A stretch of 64,000 nt of DNA, taken from NCBI RefSeq assembly GCF_023805295.1, contig NZ_JAMSHT010000001.1, positions 1,860,001 to 1,924,000 on the forward strand, read 5' to 3'. The position numbers and the translations under genes were made by a program. This DNA comes from Sphingomicrobium sediminis. GTDB lineage: Bacteria > Pseudomonadota > Alphaproteobacteria > Sphingomonadales > Sphingomonadaceae. Shown in pieces: positions 16,852 through 26,890 of this stretch. The notes under the pieces were generated by a model that had not been told where the DNA came from, ran no database searches, and saw only the letters and a program-made list of their open reading frames with translations. Numbering within the stretch: the first letter of the stretch is position 1; every line of letters begins with the position of its first letter.

Positions 16852-17289
16852 ATGAATAGCAAAAAACCGTTCTGGGAAAAGCCCTTGGCGAGCCTCGATG
16901 CGGCCGAATGGGAGGCGCTCTGCGATGGCTGCGGGCGGTGTTGCCTGCACAAGGCCGAGGATGCCGATACGGGGGCTTACTACGCGACCAACGTCGCCTG
17001 CCGCCTGCTCGACCTCGAAACGGCGCGTTGCACCGACTATGCGCATCGCAAGCTCCAGGTGCCAGACTGCCTCCAACTGGCCCAAGGCAATGTCGATGAG
17101 GTGCGATGGTTGCCCTCTACCTGCGCCTACCGCCTGCGCGCCGAGGGCAAGACGCTTTTCGATTGGCATTACCTCATCAGCGGCGATCGCGAGAGCGTGC
17201 ATGCGGCAGGGCAATCGATCCGCGGCTGGACGATCAGCGAGGACGAGGCCGGCGACATTACCCACCACCTTATCGACCGTGAGCTCTGA
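16852..17289 (+). CDS. YcgN-type cysteine cluster protein (UPF0260)
   Basis: 145 residues. The N-terminal [11 protein letters not shown] (about residues 24-34) is the metal-binding CxxCxxCC cluster of the YkgJ/YcgN group, with further conserved cysteines at [14 protein letters not shown] and [28 protein letters not shown] is the C-terminal family block. A zinc or iron-sulfur ligand role is likely; the biological role is not established. The last 11 bases overlap the next gene. Confidence 0.85.
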   Translation: MNSKKPFWEKPLASLDAAEWEALCDGCGRCCLHKAEDADTGAYYATNVACRLLDLETARCTDYAHRKLQVPDCLQLAQGNVDEVRWLPSTCAYRLRAEGKTLFDWHYLISGDRESVHAAGQSIRGWTISEDEAGDITHHLIDREL

Positions 17290-17980
17290 ACATCGGATCG
17301 ACACGGTCGAGCCGCCCATCGCGGTCGACGTGCGCCGCCATGCGCGGTCGCGGCGTTTTTCGTTGCGCTATGACGCAGCGAAGGATCGCCTGCGCCTCAC
17401 CGTACCCAAACGCGGCAGTATCAGGGCCGCGCTCAAATGGGCCGGCGGCGAGACGGCCTGGATCGCGAAACAGCGTGCTGCATGTCCCGAACGCTCGCGG
17501 CTTTTGCCGGGCAGCAATGTCGACTTCGATGGCGAGACGCTCCAGCTGGTGCACGATGCAAACGCCACTAGGCGCGTCGAGCGTCGAGATAATCTTCTTG
17601 TTACGGGAGGGCCGGTCGAAACAGCGCCGCGGCGCTATGCCAAATGGCTCGCCGAGGGCGCGCGCGACTTATTGTCCGATGATGTGGCCTTCTTTGCCGA
17701 GCGGGCCGGGGTTGCCGTAGGCAAGGTGGCGGTCGGCAATGCGCGGACGCGATGGGGCAGTTGTTCGAGCGATGGGACGATCCGGTTCAACTGGCGGCTT
17801 GCCTGCGCGCCGCCGGCAGTGCGGCGCTACGTCGCGGCCCATGAAGTCGCGCACCGGGTGCATATGGACCACGGCCCGGCCTTCAAGCGGCTCGAGGCCG
17901 AAATTTTCGATGGAGATATCCGCGCCGCCAAGGCCGACCTCAAACGGCTTGGCCCTGAGCTACAGCTGATCGGTAGTTGA
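17279..17980 (+). CDS. YgjP-like metallopeptidase (DUF45, SprT-like)
   Basis: 233 residues with a GTG start inside the end of the previous gene. The zinc motif is [17 protein letters not shown] near residue 187, with HExxH and a downstream histidine. [18 protein letters not shown] just before it is also diagnostic for the YgjP family. The N-terminal region has the [15 protein letters not shown] strand-rich block. It is predicted to be a cytoplasmic metal-dependent hydrolase; no substrate is known. The 3' end runs 21 bases into the end of the convergent PBP gene. Confidence 0.85.
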   Translation: MSSEHRIDTVEPPIAVDVRRHARSRRFSLRYDAAKDRLRLTVPKRGSIRAALKWAGGETAWIAKQRAACPERSRLLPGSNVDFDGETLQLVHDANATRRVERRDNLLVTGGPVETAPRRYAKWLAEGARDLLSDDVAFFAERAGVAVGKVAVGNARTRWGSCSSDGTIRFNWRLACAPPAVRRYVAAHEVAHRVHMDHGPAFKRLEAEIFDGDIRAAKADLKRLGPELQLIGS

Positions 17981-20095
17981 TGGGGCGCCCCCGGCCGGCG
18001 GGGCGGGTGCGGGACGGATCGGCTGCACCTGAATTGCGCCGGGACCATCGCGCACCGGTTCGGTCGGCTGGCGCGGTTGCGGCGGCGCCTGTTGCTGGCG
18101 CTCATCGGCCTCGCGCTGTTCGCGCTGGCGCTGGAGCACCTGGTCGAGCCAGCTCTGGTCGACCGGAATATCATCTTCACGCCCGTCGCCCAGCCCGTCT
18201 TCCAGCGGATCGAGCGGCTCGAAGCCCTCGCCGACCGGCTCGCCATAGGGGTCGAGGATCGGATCGATGTCTAGCCATAGTTCGTCATCCTCGAGCAGCC
18301 AGTCGGGCTCCGACGCAGGAATGTCGAACGGTTCGACCGGTCGGTCGACTACGGCGACCCGCATGAAATCGGCAAAGGCACGCGCCGGCGCGGTGCCGCC
18401 CTGCAGTCCGCGCACGCGGCTATTATCGTCATTCCCCATCCAAACGCCCGCCGTGAGGCCGCTGGAGAAGCCGACGAAATAGCCGTCGCGGTTGGAGTTG
18501 GTGGTGCCGGTCTTGCCGGCGACGGGACGCCCGATCTGCGCCGCGCGGCCGGTGCCCGAGAGGACGGCGGTCTGGAGCAGGTCAGTCATGTTGCCGGCGA
18601 CCCAAGGTGCAACGAGGACGCGCGGCGCGGCCGGCTGGTGGCTGTAGAGCAGGCGCCCTTCCGCAGTTACGACGCGGGTGATCGCATAAGGCGGGACCGA
18701 AACGCCGCCGCGCGAGACAGCGGCATAGGCGCGGGTCATGTCGATCAGGCGCACTTCGTTTGAGCCCAGCACCATCGAGGGATAGGCGTCCATGCGATCC
18801 GAAATGCCGAAGCGCGCAGCCATGGCGGCGATGGTGGAGAAGCCCATCTCTTCGCCGATCTGCGCGCTGATCGTGTTGACCGAGCGGGCAAAGGCCTCGC
18901 GCACGGTGATCGGACCCAGGAAAGCGCGGTTGGAGTTGCGCGGGGTCCAGCCGTCGATGGTGACCTGTTGGTCGACGACGACGTCTTCGGGGCTGAGCCC
19001 GTTCTCGAGCGCGACGAGATAGACGAACAGCTTGAAGGCGGAACCCGGCTGGCGGCGCGCGACGGTGGCGCGATTGTAGATCGATTCCACATAATCCTTG
19101 CCGCCAACCATCGCGCGCACGGCGCCATCGCGGTCGATGGCGACCATCGCGCCCTGCGCACCGGCAGGCGCGTGGGCGTTGATCGCCGCGCTGGCGGCAT
19201 CCTGCATGTCGGGGTCGAGCGTCGTGTAGACGTCGATGGCTTCGTTGGTGTCGCCGATCAGCGTGTCGAGCTGGGGCAGCGCCCAGTCGACGAAGTAGCG
19301 CGCGCTATTCTCGTTGCCGCGACGCTGCAGGTCGATATCGGCAGGATCGACATTGGCTGCTTCCTGCTCGCTGAGATAGCCGTGGCGGACCATGAGATCG
19401 AGGACGACGCCGGCGCGGCCGCGTGCAGCCTCGACATCGGCGGTCGGCGAATAGCGCGACGGGGCCTTCACCAAGCCGGCGATGATTGCGGCTTCGCCCA
19501 GCGACAGGGTCGTCGCATCATGACCGAAGAAGGTGTTGCTGGCGGCATCGATGCCGTAGGCGCCGCCGCCGAAATAGACGCGGTTCAGATAGAGTTCGAG
19601 GATCTGGTCCTTGGTGAACTTCTGCTCGAGCGCCATGGCGATGACGGCTTCGCGCGCCTTGCGGCCCAATTCGCGTTCGGGCGTCAGGAAGATATTGCGG
19701 GCCAGCTGCTGGCTGATGGTCGAGACGGCGCGCACCCGCGTACCGTCGCGCATCGAGACATAGATACCGCGCGCGATGCCGAGCGGGTCGACCCCGAAAT
19801 GCGAGCGAAAGCGGCGATCCTCGACCGCGACCATCGCCTCGGTCATCGTTTCGGGAATTTCGTCCTGGCTCAGCCAGCGCCCGAAGCTCGGGCCCATTTC
19901 GACGATGATGCTCTCATCGGCGGCGCGCACGCGGATCGTCTGTTCAAGGTCGCTGCGCGTCTTGAGTTCTTCGAATGAAGGCAGCGACTGGTAGGCGCTG
20001 TAGACCGCGATCCCCAGCACGATGGCGCCAATGAGTGCGAGCACTGCGCCCCATTTGACGACACCGATCGCGATTTTCTTTACGGGAATGGCCAT
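17960..20095 (-). CDS. Class A penicillin-binding protein (PBP1A family)
   Basis: 711 residues. A bifunctional glycosyltransferase/transpeptidase for peptidoglycan. One membrane helix lies at about residues 12-34; the transglycosylase motifs EDRRFRSHFGVDPLG, STISQQLARN and KFTKDQILELYLNRVYFG follow; the transpeptidase has SAFK (in QPGSAFKLFVYL), SVN and KTGTTNSN. The last 100 residues form an acidic then Gln/Pro-rich tail. The start is ATG 20095; a GTG two codons upstream (20101) is possible. It converges on the YgjP gene with a 21-base overlap. Confidence 0.94.
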   Translation of the reverse strand: MAIPVKKIAIGVVKWGAVLALIGAIVLGIAVYSAYQSLPSFEELKTRSDLEQTIRVRAADESIIVEMGPSFGRWLSQDEIPETMTEAMVAVEDRRFRSHFGVDPLGIARGIYVSMRDGTRVRAVSTISQQLARNIFLTPERELGRKAREAVIAMALEQKFTKDQILELYLNRVYFGGGAYGIDAASNTFFGHDATTLSLGEAAIIAGLVKAPSRYSPTADVEAARGRAGVVLDLMVRHGYLSEQEAANVDPADIDLQRRGNENSARYFVDWALPQLDTLIGDTNEAIDVYTTLDPDMQDAASAAINAHAPAGAQGAMVAIDRDGAVRAMVGGKDYVESIYNRATVARRQPGSAFKLFVYLVALENGLSPEDVVVDQQVTIDGWTPRNSNRAFLGPITVREAFARSVNTISAQIGEEMGFSTIAAMAARFGISDRMDAYPSMVLGSNEVRLIDMTRAYAAVSRGGVSVPPYAITRVVTAEGRLLYSHQPAAPRVLVAPWVAGNMTDLLQTAVLSGTGRAAQIGRPVAGKTGTTNSNRDGYFVGFSSGLTAGVWMGNDDNSRVRGLQGGTAPARAFADFMRVAVVDRPVEPFDIPASEPDWLLEDDELWLDIDPILDPYGEPVGEGFEPLDPLEDGLGDGREDDIPVDQSWLDQVLQRQREQREADERQQQAPPQPRQPTEPVRDGPGAIQVQPIRPAPAPPAGGAPSTTDQL

Positions 20096-20153
20096 GGACA
20101 CCTAACGAAAAGTCCCGGTTGGACTAGAACCCTATCAGGGTGCGCGCAAGCGC

Positions 20154-20555
20154 CTACTCTTCCTCGTCAGCCTTGAAGTCGAGGCTGGCGGAGTTGACGC
20201 AATAGCGCAGGCCGCTGGGTCCGGGCCCGTCGGGAAAGACATGGCCAAGATGCCCTTCGCAAGCTGAACAGCGGATTTCCACGCGCTGCATGCCATGACT
20301 GTTGTCGGCATGTTCGGAGACGGTGTCGTCGACGGCGGGCTGGGTGAAGCTGGGCCAGCCGGACCCGCTGTCATATTTGGCCGAGGAGGTGAACAAGATC
20401 TCGCCGCACCCGGCACAGCGATATTCGCCCTGCCGCTTCTCGCCGTTGAGGTCGCCCGAAAAAGGCGGCTCGGTCCCGGCTTCGCGCAGGATGCGATATT
20501 CCTCGGGCGAAAGCTTCTGCTTCCACTCGGCGTCGGTGAGATTCTTGTTTGCCAT
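20154..20555 (-). CDS. msrB: Peptide-methionine (R)-S-oxide reductase
   Basis: 133 residues. MsrB repairs methionine-R-sulfoxide. Two zinc-binding CxxC pairs are present (YRCAGCGEILF and IRCSACEGHLGHVF), as are SGSGWPSFTQP and the catalytic cysteine in RYCVNSASLDF. The ATG at 20555 gives the usual N-terminus; a longer frame upstream is not family-like. It lies downstream of the tRNA-Leu gene on the same strand. Confidence 0.96.
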   Translation of the reverse strand: MANKNLTDAEWKQKLSPEEYRILREAGTEPPFSGDLNGEKRQGEYRCAGCGEILFTSSAKYDSGSGWPSFTQPAVDDTVSEHADNSHGMQRVEIRCSACEGHLGHVFPDGPGPSGLRYCVNSASLDFKADEEE

Positions 20556-20612
20556 GACGCGAATATAGGGCGGCACGGGGCCGTTTACCATATCGCCAAT
20601 CTGTCAGGAAAA

Positions 20613-20702
20613 TGGTGCGGTCGAGAAGACTCGAACTTCCACGGCCTTTCGGCCACAACGACCTCAACGTTGCGCGTCTACCAGTTCCGCCACGACCGCA
20701 CC
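20613..20702 (-). tRNA. tRNA-Leu (anticodon GAG)
   Basis: A 90-base class II tRNA on the minus strand. The acceptor arms GGTGCGG and CCGCACC pair perfectly, with A as discriminator. The D-loop has TGGCGGAACTGGTAGACGC, the anticodon stem CAACG/CGTTG encloses TTGAGGT, giving anticodon GAG, the long variable arm is TGGCCGAAAGGCCG, and the T-arm has GTTCGAGTC. CCA is not encoded. The rest of the 20556-20785 gap holds nothing else recognised. Confidence 0.95.
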
Positions 20703-20785
20703 CGGTTCAGCACAGGCAACCCGATAGGTCGCCCCTGGCAAGGCGCGCCCTCTAGCAAAGGCTTTTCAGGCTGGCAATGGGTGTT

Positions 20786-21631
20786 TTACCCGCCGAGCGT
20801 CAGCGTGATCTCATCGGCATTGGCCGGCGCCTCGTCCTTGGCGCTGTTGAAGCTGGCACTCTCGCCCGGGCCGAGCTCCTCGACCGGCGGCGCGATCGTC
20901 CAGCTGTCGAGCAATTGCCCTTCGGCATCGAACAATTCGGCGCGAATCGGCGGCACGCTTTCGGTGCGCTCGGTCGGATTGACGACACGACCGCCGACGG
21001 TGACCAATTCGTTGCCGCTGGGCAGGCTCGACCGGTTGTTGCGGGTGAGCACGATCTCCAGCGGCGTTTCCTCGACATCGGCAGCAACCAGCCCGAGCTG
21101 CTGGCGCCATTCGACCGGCGCGAGATAGGCGAAGGCTGCGGCACCGCCGGCAATCAGGACCAAGACAAGCAGGAGCCAAGGCCAGCGGCGCGGACCGCTT
21201 TCCTCTTCCTCTTCATCCTCGAAGCCGGTGAAATCCATGTCGTGATGCGGCTCGTCCTCGACCGGGACAGGTTCCGGCGCGGCTACCGCTTCGGCCTCTT
21301 CGACCATGGCGGGCTGCGTCTCGGCCTGCGCCTCGATCTCCTCGGCGACCTCGGGGTCGACGGGCGTGTTGATGAGCGAAGGCTCCTCGGTCTCTACTGG
21401 CGCCTCGGGTTCGGCAGGGGCCACGGGCGGCGCGATCGACGCTTCTTGGGTCCCGGGCGCTTCCGGCGCTTCCGGTGTCGGTTCCTCGACTGGGTCTTCT
21501 GCTGGAGCTTCTTCCGCAATTGCGTGCCACTTGTTGCCGCAGGCGGCACAGCGCACCATGCGTCCCTCTTCGGGGATCGCACCGGCCGCGACGTTATAGC
21601 GGGTCTCGCAAGACGGGCAGGTCAGGATCAT
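20786..21631 (-). CDS. MJ0042-type zinc-ribbon, single-pass membrane protein (DUF3426-like)
   Basis: About 281 residues. It starts MILTCPSCETRYNVAAGAIP with a second CAACGNKW pair: the MJ0042 zinc ribbon. A 130-residue Pro/Glu-rich linker follows, then one membrane helix (WPWLLLVLVLIAGGAAAFA) and a C-terminal beta-rich domain with LSGNELVTVGGRV-like text and WTIAPPVEELGPGESASF, resembling DUF3426. The function is unknown. It is divergent from ftsE. An ATG six codons upstream (21649) is an alternative start. Confidence 0.75.
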   Translation of the reverse strand: MILTCPSCETRYNVAAGAIPEEGRMVRCAACGNKWHAIAEEAPAEDPVEEPTPEAPEAPGTQEASIAPPVAPAEPEAPVETEEPSLINTPVDPEVAEEIEAQAETQPAMVEEAEAVAAPEPVPVEDEPHHDMDFTGFEDEEEEESGPRRWPWLLLVLVLIAGGAAAFAYLAPVEWRQQLGLVAADVEETPLEIVLTRNNRSSLPSGNELVTVGGRVVNPTERTESVPPIRAELFDAEGQLLDSWTIAPPVEELGPGESASFNSAKDEAPANADEITLTLGG

Positions 21632-21733
21632 GCTGCTATCACTCGACATTCCCGGCATAAACCGCAACATGAACGCAATGGCAAGGTTTTGCGGAAATCC
21701 GGGGACGAGCGACGTGAGGGGGACGACGAGGCG

Positions 21734-22435
21734 ATGATTGCCAGCTTCGACCGTGTCGGTTTGCGCTACGGCACCGGGGCGGAAATCCTGCACGACCTGG
21801 ATTTCCGGCTTGCCGAGGGCGGCTTCTATTACCTCACCGGGCCTTCAGGTGCGGGCAAGACCAGCCTGTTGAAGCTGCTCTATCTTGCCCAGAAGCCCAC
21901 GCGCGGACGGATCGGCCTGTTTGGCGAGGACATCCTTTCGCTTCCTCGTAGCGCTCTGCCAGCGCTCCGGCGGCGAATCGGCATCGTCTACCAGGACTTC
22001 CGCCTGATTCCGGACCTCTCGGCCTATGACAATGTCGCGCTGCCGCTGCGCATTGCCGGCCATGATGGCGCGGCGATTGACGAACCGGTGAGCGAAATGC
22101 TCGACTGGGTCGGTCTGGCGGATCGCGCCAATGCCCGGCCGCCGACCCTCTCGGGTGGTGAGCAGCAGCGCGTCGCCATCGCCCGCGCCGTCATCGCCAA
22201 GCCGGACCTGCTCATCGCCGACGAGCCGACGGGCAATGTCGACGCCGACATGGCCAAGCGCCTGCTGCATCTGTTCAGCGGCCTGAATCGCCTCGGGACG
22301 ACGGTGGTCATTGCGACGCATGATTTGTCGCTCATCAAGGAAACGCCCGGCGCGGCGATGATCCGACTGGAGGCGGGCAGCGTGAAGGACCCGACGGGAG
22401 CGCTCAAGAACCCGCCGCATCGGGGAGGTGCCTGA
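21734..22435 (+). CDS. ftsE: Cell division ATP-binding protein FtsE
   Basis: 233 residues, ABC ATPase. Walker A is [14 protein letters not shown], the signature is [14 protein letters not shown] and Walker B is [11 protein letters not shown]. With FtsX it forms the inner-membrane complex that activates periplasmic peptidoglycan hydrolases at the septum. ATG 21734 is chosen because it gives the standard FtsE start; the open frame runs far upstream without homology. Its stop overlaps the ftsX start (TGATG). Confidence 0.95.
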   Translation: MIASFDRVGLRYGTGAEILHDLDFRLAEGGFYYLTGPSGAGKTSLLKLLYLAQKPTRGRIGLFGEDILSLPRSALPALRRRIGIVYQDFRLIPDLSAYDNVALPLRIAGHDGAAIDEPVSEMLDWVGLADRANARPPTLSGGEQQRVAIARAVIAKPDLLIADEPTGNVDADMAKRLLHLFSGLNRLGTTVVIATHDLSLIKETPGAAMIRLEAGSVKDPTGALKNPPHRGGA

Positions 22436-23286
22436 TGGCCAAGCGCAACCTTCTTCCCGGCGGACGCGGGCTCGGCGCCACTTTCTGGCTGCTCGCGATC
22501 ATGCTGTTCGTCATGACGGTGTCCGCTGCTGCGGGCCTGGCGCTCTTCAATGGCAGCCGGATGCTCGACGACGCCAGCGGCGCGCGGCTCATCGTGCAAT
22601 TGCCTGACGGCGCAGAGACAAGCGACCAGGTGGCGCAATTGGCAGCCGAGCAACCTGGCGTCGCGCGCGCCGTGGCCGTACCCGCCGAAGAGATCGAGGC
22701 AACGCTCGAGCAATGGCTGGGTCCGGCCCTAGAAGATTCCGGCCTACCCTTGCCGGGATTGGTCGAGATCGATCTCGCGCCTGACGCCGATCGCGACGCA
22801 ATCGCTGCGGTTATTACGGACGCCGCTCCCGATGCGCGGCTTTCGGCCCAACAGGCGATTCTGTCGCCCATGCTCGATGCCCTGCGCGCGACTGCGCTGA
22901 CCGGGCTGGGGCTGGTGATCGCGGCGGCATTGGCGGCGGTCTCCGTCGTGATCCTCGCGACGCGAGCCGCACTGGCCGCCAACCGATCGACCATCGCTAT
23001 CCTTCACGGCATGGGGGCGACCGATACGCAAGTGGCGCGCAATTTCGAGGGGCGGATCGCGCGCGATGCCTTGGCCGGCGGTATCCTCGGCTTCCTACTT
23101 GGTGGACTGCTGATCCTGCTGCTTGGCCTGCAGGGCGGTGCAGGGGTCGACTTCCTGCTCGGCGGCAATGCGCTGATCGGGCCGGTCGACATCCTCATCC
23201 TGTGCTTGCTGCCGCTCGTCGCGGCCGGCCTCGCATTTGGGGTTGCAAGACGGACCATCCTTGGCGATTTGCGTCGCGAACCATGA
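22435..23286 (+). CDS. ftsX: Cell division protein FtsX
   Basis: 283 residues with four predicted membrane helices (about 20-40, 157-180, 208-240 and 250-275) and a periplasmic domain between the first two. This is the FtsX permease-like topology (MacB/FtsX). The directly preceding FtsE makes the assignment firm. The TGATG junction with ftsE and the ATGA junction with the next gene point to one operon. Confidence 0.92.
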   Translation: MAKRNLLPGGRGLGATFWLLAIMLFVMTVSAAAGLALFNGSRMLDDASGARLIVQLPDGAETSDQVAQLAAEQPGVARAVAVPAEEIEATLEQWLGPALEDSGLPLPGLVEIDLAPDADRDAIAAVITDAAPDARLSAQQAILSPMLDALRATALTGLGLVIAAALAAVSVVILATRAALAANRSTIAILHGMGATDTQVARNFEGRIARDALAGGILGFLLGGLLILLLGLQGGAGVDFLLGGNALIGPVDILILCLLPLVAAGLAFGVARRTILGDLRREP

Positions 23287-23822
23287 TCCTGCGCCTTTTC
23301 GCCTTGATTGTCGGCCTCTATTTCGCCGGCTTCGCGCTGTTCGCCGTCAACCTCGGCGACCCGGCACCCGAGGATTCGCGAGAGACTGCCGCCATCGTCG
23401 TGCTGACCGGCGCCAGCGGGCGGATCGAGCAGGCCATCGACCGTCTCGAGGAAGGCAGCGCAGAACGCCTCTTCATCGCCGGCGTCGATCCCGTGGTGCG
23501 CAAGCAGGATCTCGTTGCCGAACTCGACGTCAGCGCGGCCCAGTTCGCCTGCTGCGTCGAGCTGGGATCGCAATCGGTCGATACCAAGACCAATGCGATC
23601 GAGGCGCGCGACTGGCTGGCGCGCAATGGCTATGATCGCGACGTCACGCTGGTGACGAGCGACTGGCACATGCGCCGTGCCGCCTTCGAATTCCGCCGCG
23701 CGCTGCCCGAGGGCATGCACATCGTCTATGACGCGGTTCCGACCGAGCCGGGCTTCGGTACCCTGTTCGCGGAATATAACAAATATGTCCTGCGCCGCGT
23801 CGGATTGTGGGTCGGGCTGTGA
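23283..23822 (+). CDS. YdcF family protein (DUF218)
   Basis: 179 residues. An N-terminal membrane helix (LRLFALIVGLYFAGFALFAV) is followed by the DUF218 fold: AAIVVLTGASGRIEQAIDRL near residue 37 and VTSDWHMRRAAFEFRRALP near 120. Members act in cell envelope biology or as SAM-like binding proteins; the function here is unproven. The start overlaps the ftsX stop by four bases, so the gene belongs to the ftsEX transcript. Confidence 0.8.
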   Translation: MILRLFALIVGLYFAGFALFAVNLGDPAPEDSRETAAIVVLTGASGRIEQAIDRLEEGSAERLFIAGVDPVVRKQDLVAELDVSAAQFACCVELGSQSVDTKTNAIEARDWLARNGYDRDVTLVTSDWHMRRAAFEFRRALPEGMHIVYDAVPTEPGFGTLFAEYNKYVLRRVGLWVGL

Positions 23823-24508
23823 ACTTCGTCCGTTCGTTCCTTTTCGCGCTGATCTTCTACCCGGGCACTTTCCTCTATTGCGTGATGGCTCTGCTGGTCG
23901 CGCCGTTCGGTCGGGCACCGCTGCGCTCGATCGTCCACGGCTGGTCGCTGTTTCACTATTGGCTGGTCCACAACGTGCTGCGCATCCGCTTCGAATGGGA
24001 TGGCGAGGTGCCCGAAGGCTCGTTCCTCGTCGCTGTGAAGCATCATGCGATGGTCGAGGCGGTCGACACGCTGCGCTTCGCCAAGACGCCGATCGTGGTG
24101 ATGAAAAAGGAACTGGTCGACCTGCCCTTCTGGGGCTGGGTGACCCGCATCTACGGCGTGATTGGTGTCGACCGAAAGGCGGGCGCGAGCGCGCTGCGGG
24201 ACATGATGAAGCGCGCGCGCAAGGCGCAGGCGGCGGGCCGCCCGATCGTGATCTTTCCGGAGGGAACGCGCGTCCCAAAAGGTGCGACGCCGCGGCTACG
24301 GTCGGGCTTCATCGGCCTTTATCGCATGCTCAAAATGCCCGTCGTGCCAATCGCGCATGACAGCGCGTATGTCTGGCCCAAGGGCTTCGTGAAGAAGGCC
24401 GGCACGATCCGCTTCAAGGTCGGCGACACGCTCCCCCCGGGGCTTAGCCGGGAGGAGATCGAGCGCGAAGTGCACGAGGCGATCAACGTCTACGCCCGGG
24501 AGACCTAG
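23819..24508 (+). CDS. plsC: 1-acyl-sn-glycerol-3-phosphate acyltransferase (PlsC-like)
   Basis: About 229 residues. A lysophosphatidate acyltransferase that makes phosphatidic acid. The catalytic block is VAVKHHAMVEAVDTL (the HxxxxE form of the HX4D motif), followed by GVIGVDRKAGASALR and IVIFPEGTRVPKG, all typical. It is membrane associated, with a hydrophobic N-terminal stretch. GTG 23819 overlapping the previous stop is the likely start; GTG 23807 is a longer alternative. Confidence 0.88.
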   Translation: MNFVRSFLFALIFYPGTFLYCVMALLVAPFGRAPLRSIVHGWSLFHYWLVHNVLRIRFEWDGEVPEGSFLVAVKHHAMVEAVDTLRFAKTPIVVMKKELVDLPFWGWVTRIYGVIGVDRKAGASALRDMMKRARKAQAAGRPIVIFPEGTRVPKGATPRLRSGFIGLYRMLKMPVVPIAHDSAYVWPKGFVKKAGTIRFKVGDTLPPGLSREEIEREVHEAINVYARET

Positions 24509-24557
24509 GCGCGCAGGCTCGCGACATTTCCGTGGGGGCTACGCGCGCAGGCTCGCG
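24509..24557. repeat. 15-base direct repeat at the plsC/pheT junction
   Basis: GCGCGCAGGCTCGCG occurs at 24509-24523 and again at 24543-24557, period 34 bases. The second copy is the pheT 3' end, coding ASLRA then stop on the minus strand; the first repeats the same ASLRA-stop just beyond it, in the same orientation. The 31-base gap between the genes therefore looks like a small duplication of the pheT end. Confidence 0.7.
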
Positions 24558-26890
24558 CCCTTCGCTTCCGCTGCCGCCATGATCTTCTGCGAGATCGCGC
24601 CCAGCTCTTCCTCGGTAAAGCTCTTCTCGCCCGGCTGCAGCGTGACCTCGATCGCCAGGCTCAGGCCATCCTTGCCTTCGAACCGGTCGAAGATGTGCGT
24701 GTCGACGATGTGTTTCTTGTCGGCCCCGGCGACTGCGCGCTCCAGCTGATTGGCGCTCAGCTCGTCGGGCACGATGAAGGCGAAGTCGCGCTTCACCGCC
24801 ATCAGGGCTGGTGGCGAATAGGCTACTCGCGCACGATCATTCGAGCGCGGCTCGGGGATTGCGTCGAGATAGAGTTCGGCAGCCACCGGCTGGCTCGGCA
24901 GGTCGAGTTCGACGGCTAGCGCCGGGTGAAGCTCGCCGAAACGGGCGAGGATCTTCTTGGGACCAAGACCCAGTGCGGCGCTACGCCCGGGATGCCAGTC
25001 ATCGCCAGCGCCCGCGAACAGCGTAAGGTTGGCGGTCGGGGCACCTGCGGCGTCAAGCAACGCGATGGCCTCGTCCTTGGCGTCATAGGCGGTGAAGGCT
25101 TCGGCCTTGCCCCGCATCCAGCCGCGCGGCCGCTTTTCGCCGACCAGCAACAGGGTCGCGGTGCGCTTCTCGCCCTCGGCGAGATAGCGACGGCCGACTT
25201 CAAACAGGCGGATGCTGCTGGCGCCGCGGTCGAGGTTGCGACGCGCTGCTGCGGCGAGGCCGGGCAGCAGCGAGGGGCGCATGACCTTCATATCCTCGCT
25301 GATCGGGTTGGCGAGCATGTGTGCGCCGCCGCCGAACGGCTTGGCTTGGTCTTCCGAGATGAAGCTCCACGTCACCGCTTCGTGCAGGCCTCGTGCGGCT
25401 GCGGCGCGGCGCAACTTGCGCTCGGCCACTTGGGCGCGCGTTGCGACGGGGTGCGCCACGCCTTCTTCGCGCGGCAAGGCGGTCGAGGGGATCTCGTCCA
25501 TGCCGACGATGCGGACCACTTCCTCGACAAGGTCGGCGCTGCCTTCGACATCGCGGCGCCAGCTCGGCACCGTCACCTTGTTGCCATCGACCGTGAAGCC
25601 GAGGCTTTCGAGGATCGCGGCCTGGCGCGCCTCCTCCACCTCGACCCCGCCCAGAGAGGCGGCGCGGCCGTAATCGTAGGTGATGACTCGATTGTCGACC
25701 GGCGGCTCGCCGGCGCGGATCGGTGTGCTGACCTCGCCGCCGCAAATGTCGAGGATCATCTTGGTGATGATCGCTTCGCCATCTTCGAGAAAGGCCGGAT
25801 CGACGCCGCGTTCGAAGCGGCTGCGCGCATCGCTGGTGAGCGTCGTCTTCTGACCCGTGCGCGCAATGCGATCGGGTTCGAAATAGGCGATTTCGAGGAA
25901 GGCCTCGGTGGTGTCGTCGGACACGCCGGTGCGCAGCCCGCCCATGATCCCGCCAAGGTCGTGCACGCCTTCATCGTCAGCGATCACGGTCATCGTGCCG
26001 TCGAGCGGATATTCCTTCTCGTTCAAGGCATGGAAGATCTCGCCATTGGCGGCGCGGCGGACGATGAGATCGCCCTTCAGCTTGGCCATGTCATAGGCGT
26101 GGCTCGGGCGGCCGAGGTCGAACATCGCATAGTTGGTGATGTCGACGAGCGCGCTGATAGGGCGCTGGCCGATGGCTTTAAGCCGGCGCTGCATCCAGTC
26201 GGGGCTGGCCGGGTTTTTGAGGCCGCGGAACTGCCGACCGAAAAGTGCGGGGCAGCCTTCTTCATCATCGAGATGGACGCCGAGAGTGGGCTCGAACGTG
26301 CCTTCGATGACAGGCGCCTCGTCTGGCTTCAGGGTACCGAGGCCGGCGGCGGCGAGGTCGCGCGCGATCCCGCGCACACCCATGCAGTCCTGCCGGTTGG
26401 GCGTGACGAACACGTCGAAGACCGGATCGTCGAGATTGGCATAGTCGGCATAGCTGGTGCCGACCGGTGCGTCTTCGGGCAGCTCGATGATGCCATCATG
26501 GCCTTCGCCGACCTGCAGCTCGCGCGCCGAGCACATCATGCCGAAGCTTTCGACGCCGCGTATCTTGGCTTCGCCCAATGTGAAGTCGGCGCCGGGCACA
26601 TAGGTGCCGGGCCCGCCGAATACGCCGAGCATTCCCTCGCGCGCATTGGGCGCGCCGCAGACGACCTGCATCGGCCCGTCACCGGCATCGACGCTGAGCA
26701 CCCGCAGCTTGTCCGCATCAGGATGCTGCGCAGCCGAAATGACCTTAGCGACCTTGAAAGGCTTGAGGGCCTCGGCGGGATTCTCGATGCCTTCGATTTC
26801 AAGGCCGATAGCGGTTAGCTTGTCGGCGATTTCCTCGACCGATGCGTCGGTTTCGAGATGGTCCTTAAGCCAGGAAAGGGTGAACTTCAT
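24539..26890 (-). CDS. pheT: Phenylalanyl-tRNA synthetase beta subunit
   Basis: 783 residues. [17 protein letters not shown] is the standard N-terminus, a tRNA-binding EMAP-like domain ([17 protein letters not shown]) is at about 44-150, the B3/B4 editing region follows, and the C-terminal ferredoxin-fold anticodon-binding domain ends the protein ([24 protein letters not shown]). The ATG at 26890 overlaps the pheS stop by four bases; the longer frame is not used. Confidence 0.97.
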   Translation of the reverse strand: MKFTLSWLKDHLETDASVEEIADKLTAIGLEIEGIENPAEALKPFKVAKVISAAQHPDADKLRVLSVDAGDGPMQVVCGAPNAREGMLGVFGGPGTYVPGADFTLGEAKIRGVESFGMMCSARELQVGEGHDGIIELPEDAPVGTSYADYANLDDPVFDVFVTPNRQDCMGVRGIARDLAAAGLGTLKPDEAPVIEGTFEPTLGVHLDDEEGCPALFGRQFRGLKNPASPDWMQRRLKAIGQRPISALVDITNYAMFDLGRPSHAYDMAKLKGDLIVRRAANGEIFHALNEKEYPLDGTMTVIADDEGVHDLGGIMGGLRTGVSDDTTEAFLEIAYFEPDRIARTGQKTTLTSDARSRFERGVDPAFLEDGEAIITKMILDICGGEVSTPIRAGEPPVDNRVITYDYGRAASLGGVEVEEARQAAILESLGFTVDGNKVTVPSWRRDVEGSADLVEEVVRIVGMDEIPSTALPREEGVAHPVATRAQVAERKLRRAAAARGLHEAVTWSFISEDQAKPFGGGAHMLANPISEDMKVMRPSLLPGLAAAARRNLDRGASSIRLFEVGRRYLAEGEKRTATLLLVGEKRPRGWMRGKAEAFTAYDAKDEAIALLDAAGAPTANLTLFAGAGDDWHPGRSAALGLGPKKILARFGELHPALAVELDLPSQPVAAELYLDAIPEPRSNDRARVAYSPPALMAVKRDFAFIVPDELSANQLERAVAGADKKHIVDTHIFDRFEGKDGLSLAIEVTLQPGEKSFTEEELGAISQKIMAAAEAKGASLRA

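Noticed and set aside
20777..21733. Long open frame upstream of and in frame with ftsE
   Set aside because: It is antisense to the zinc-ribbon gene and FtsE homology begins at ATG 21734, so the extension is not coding.
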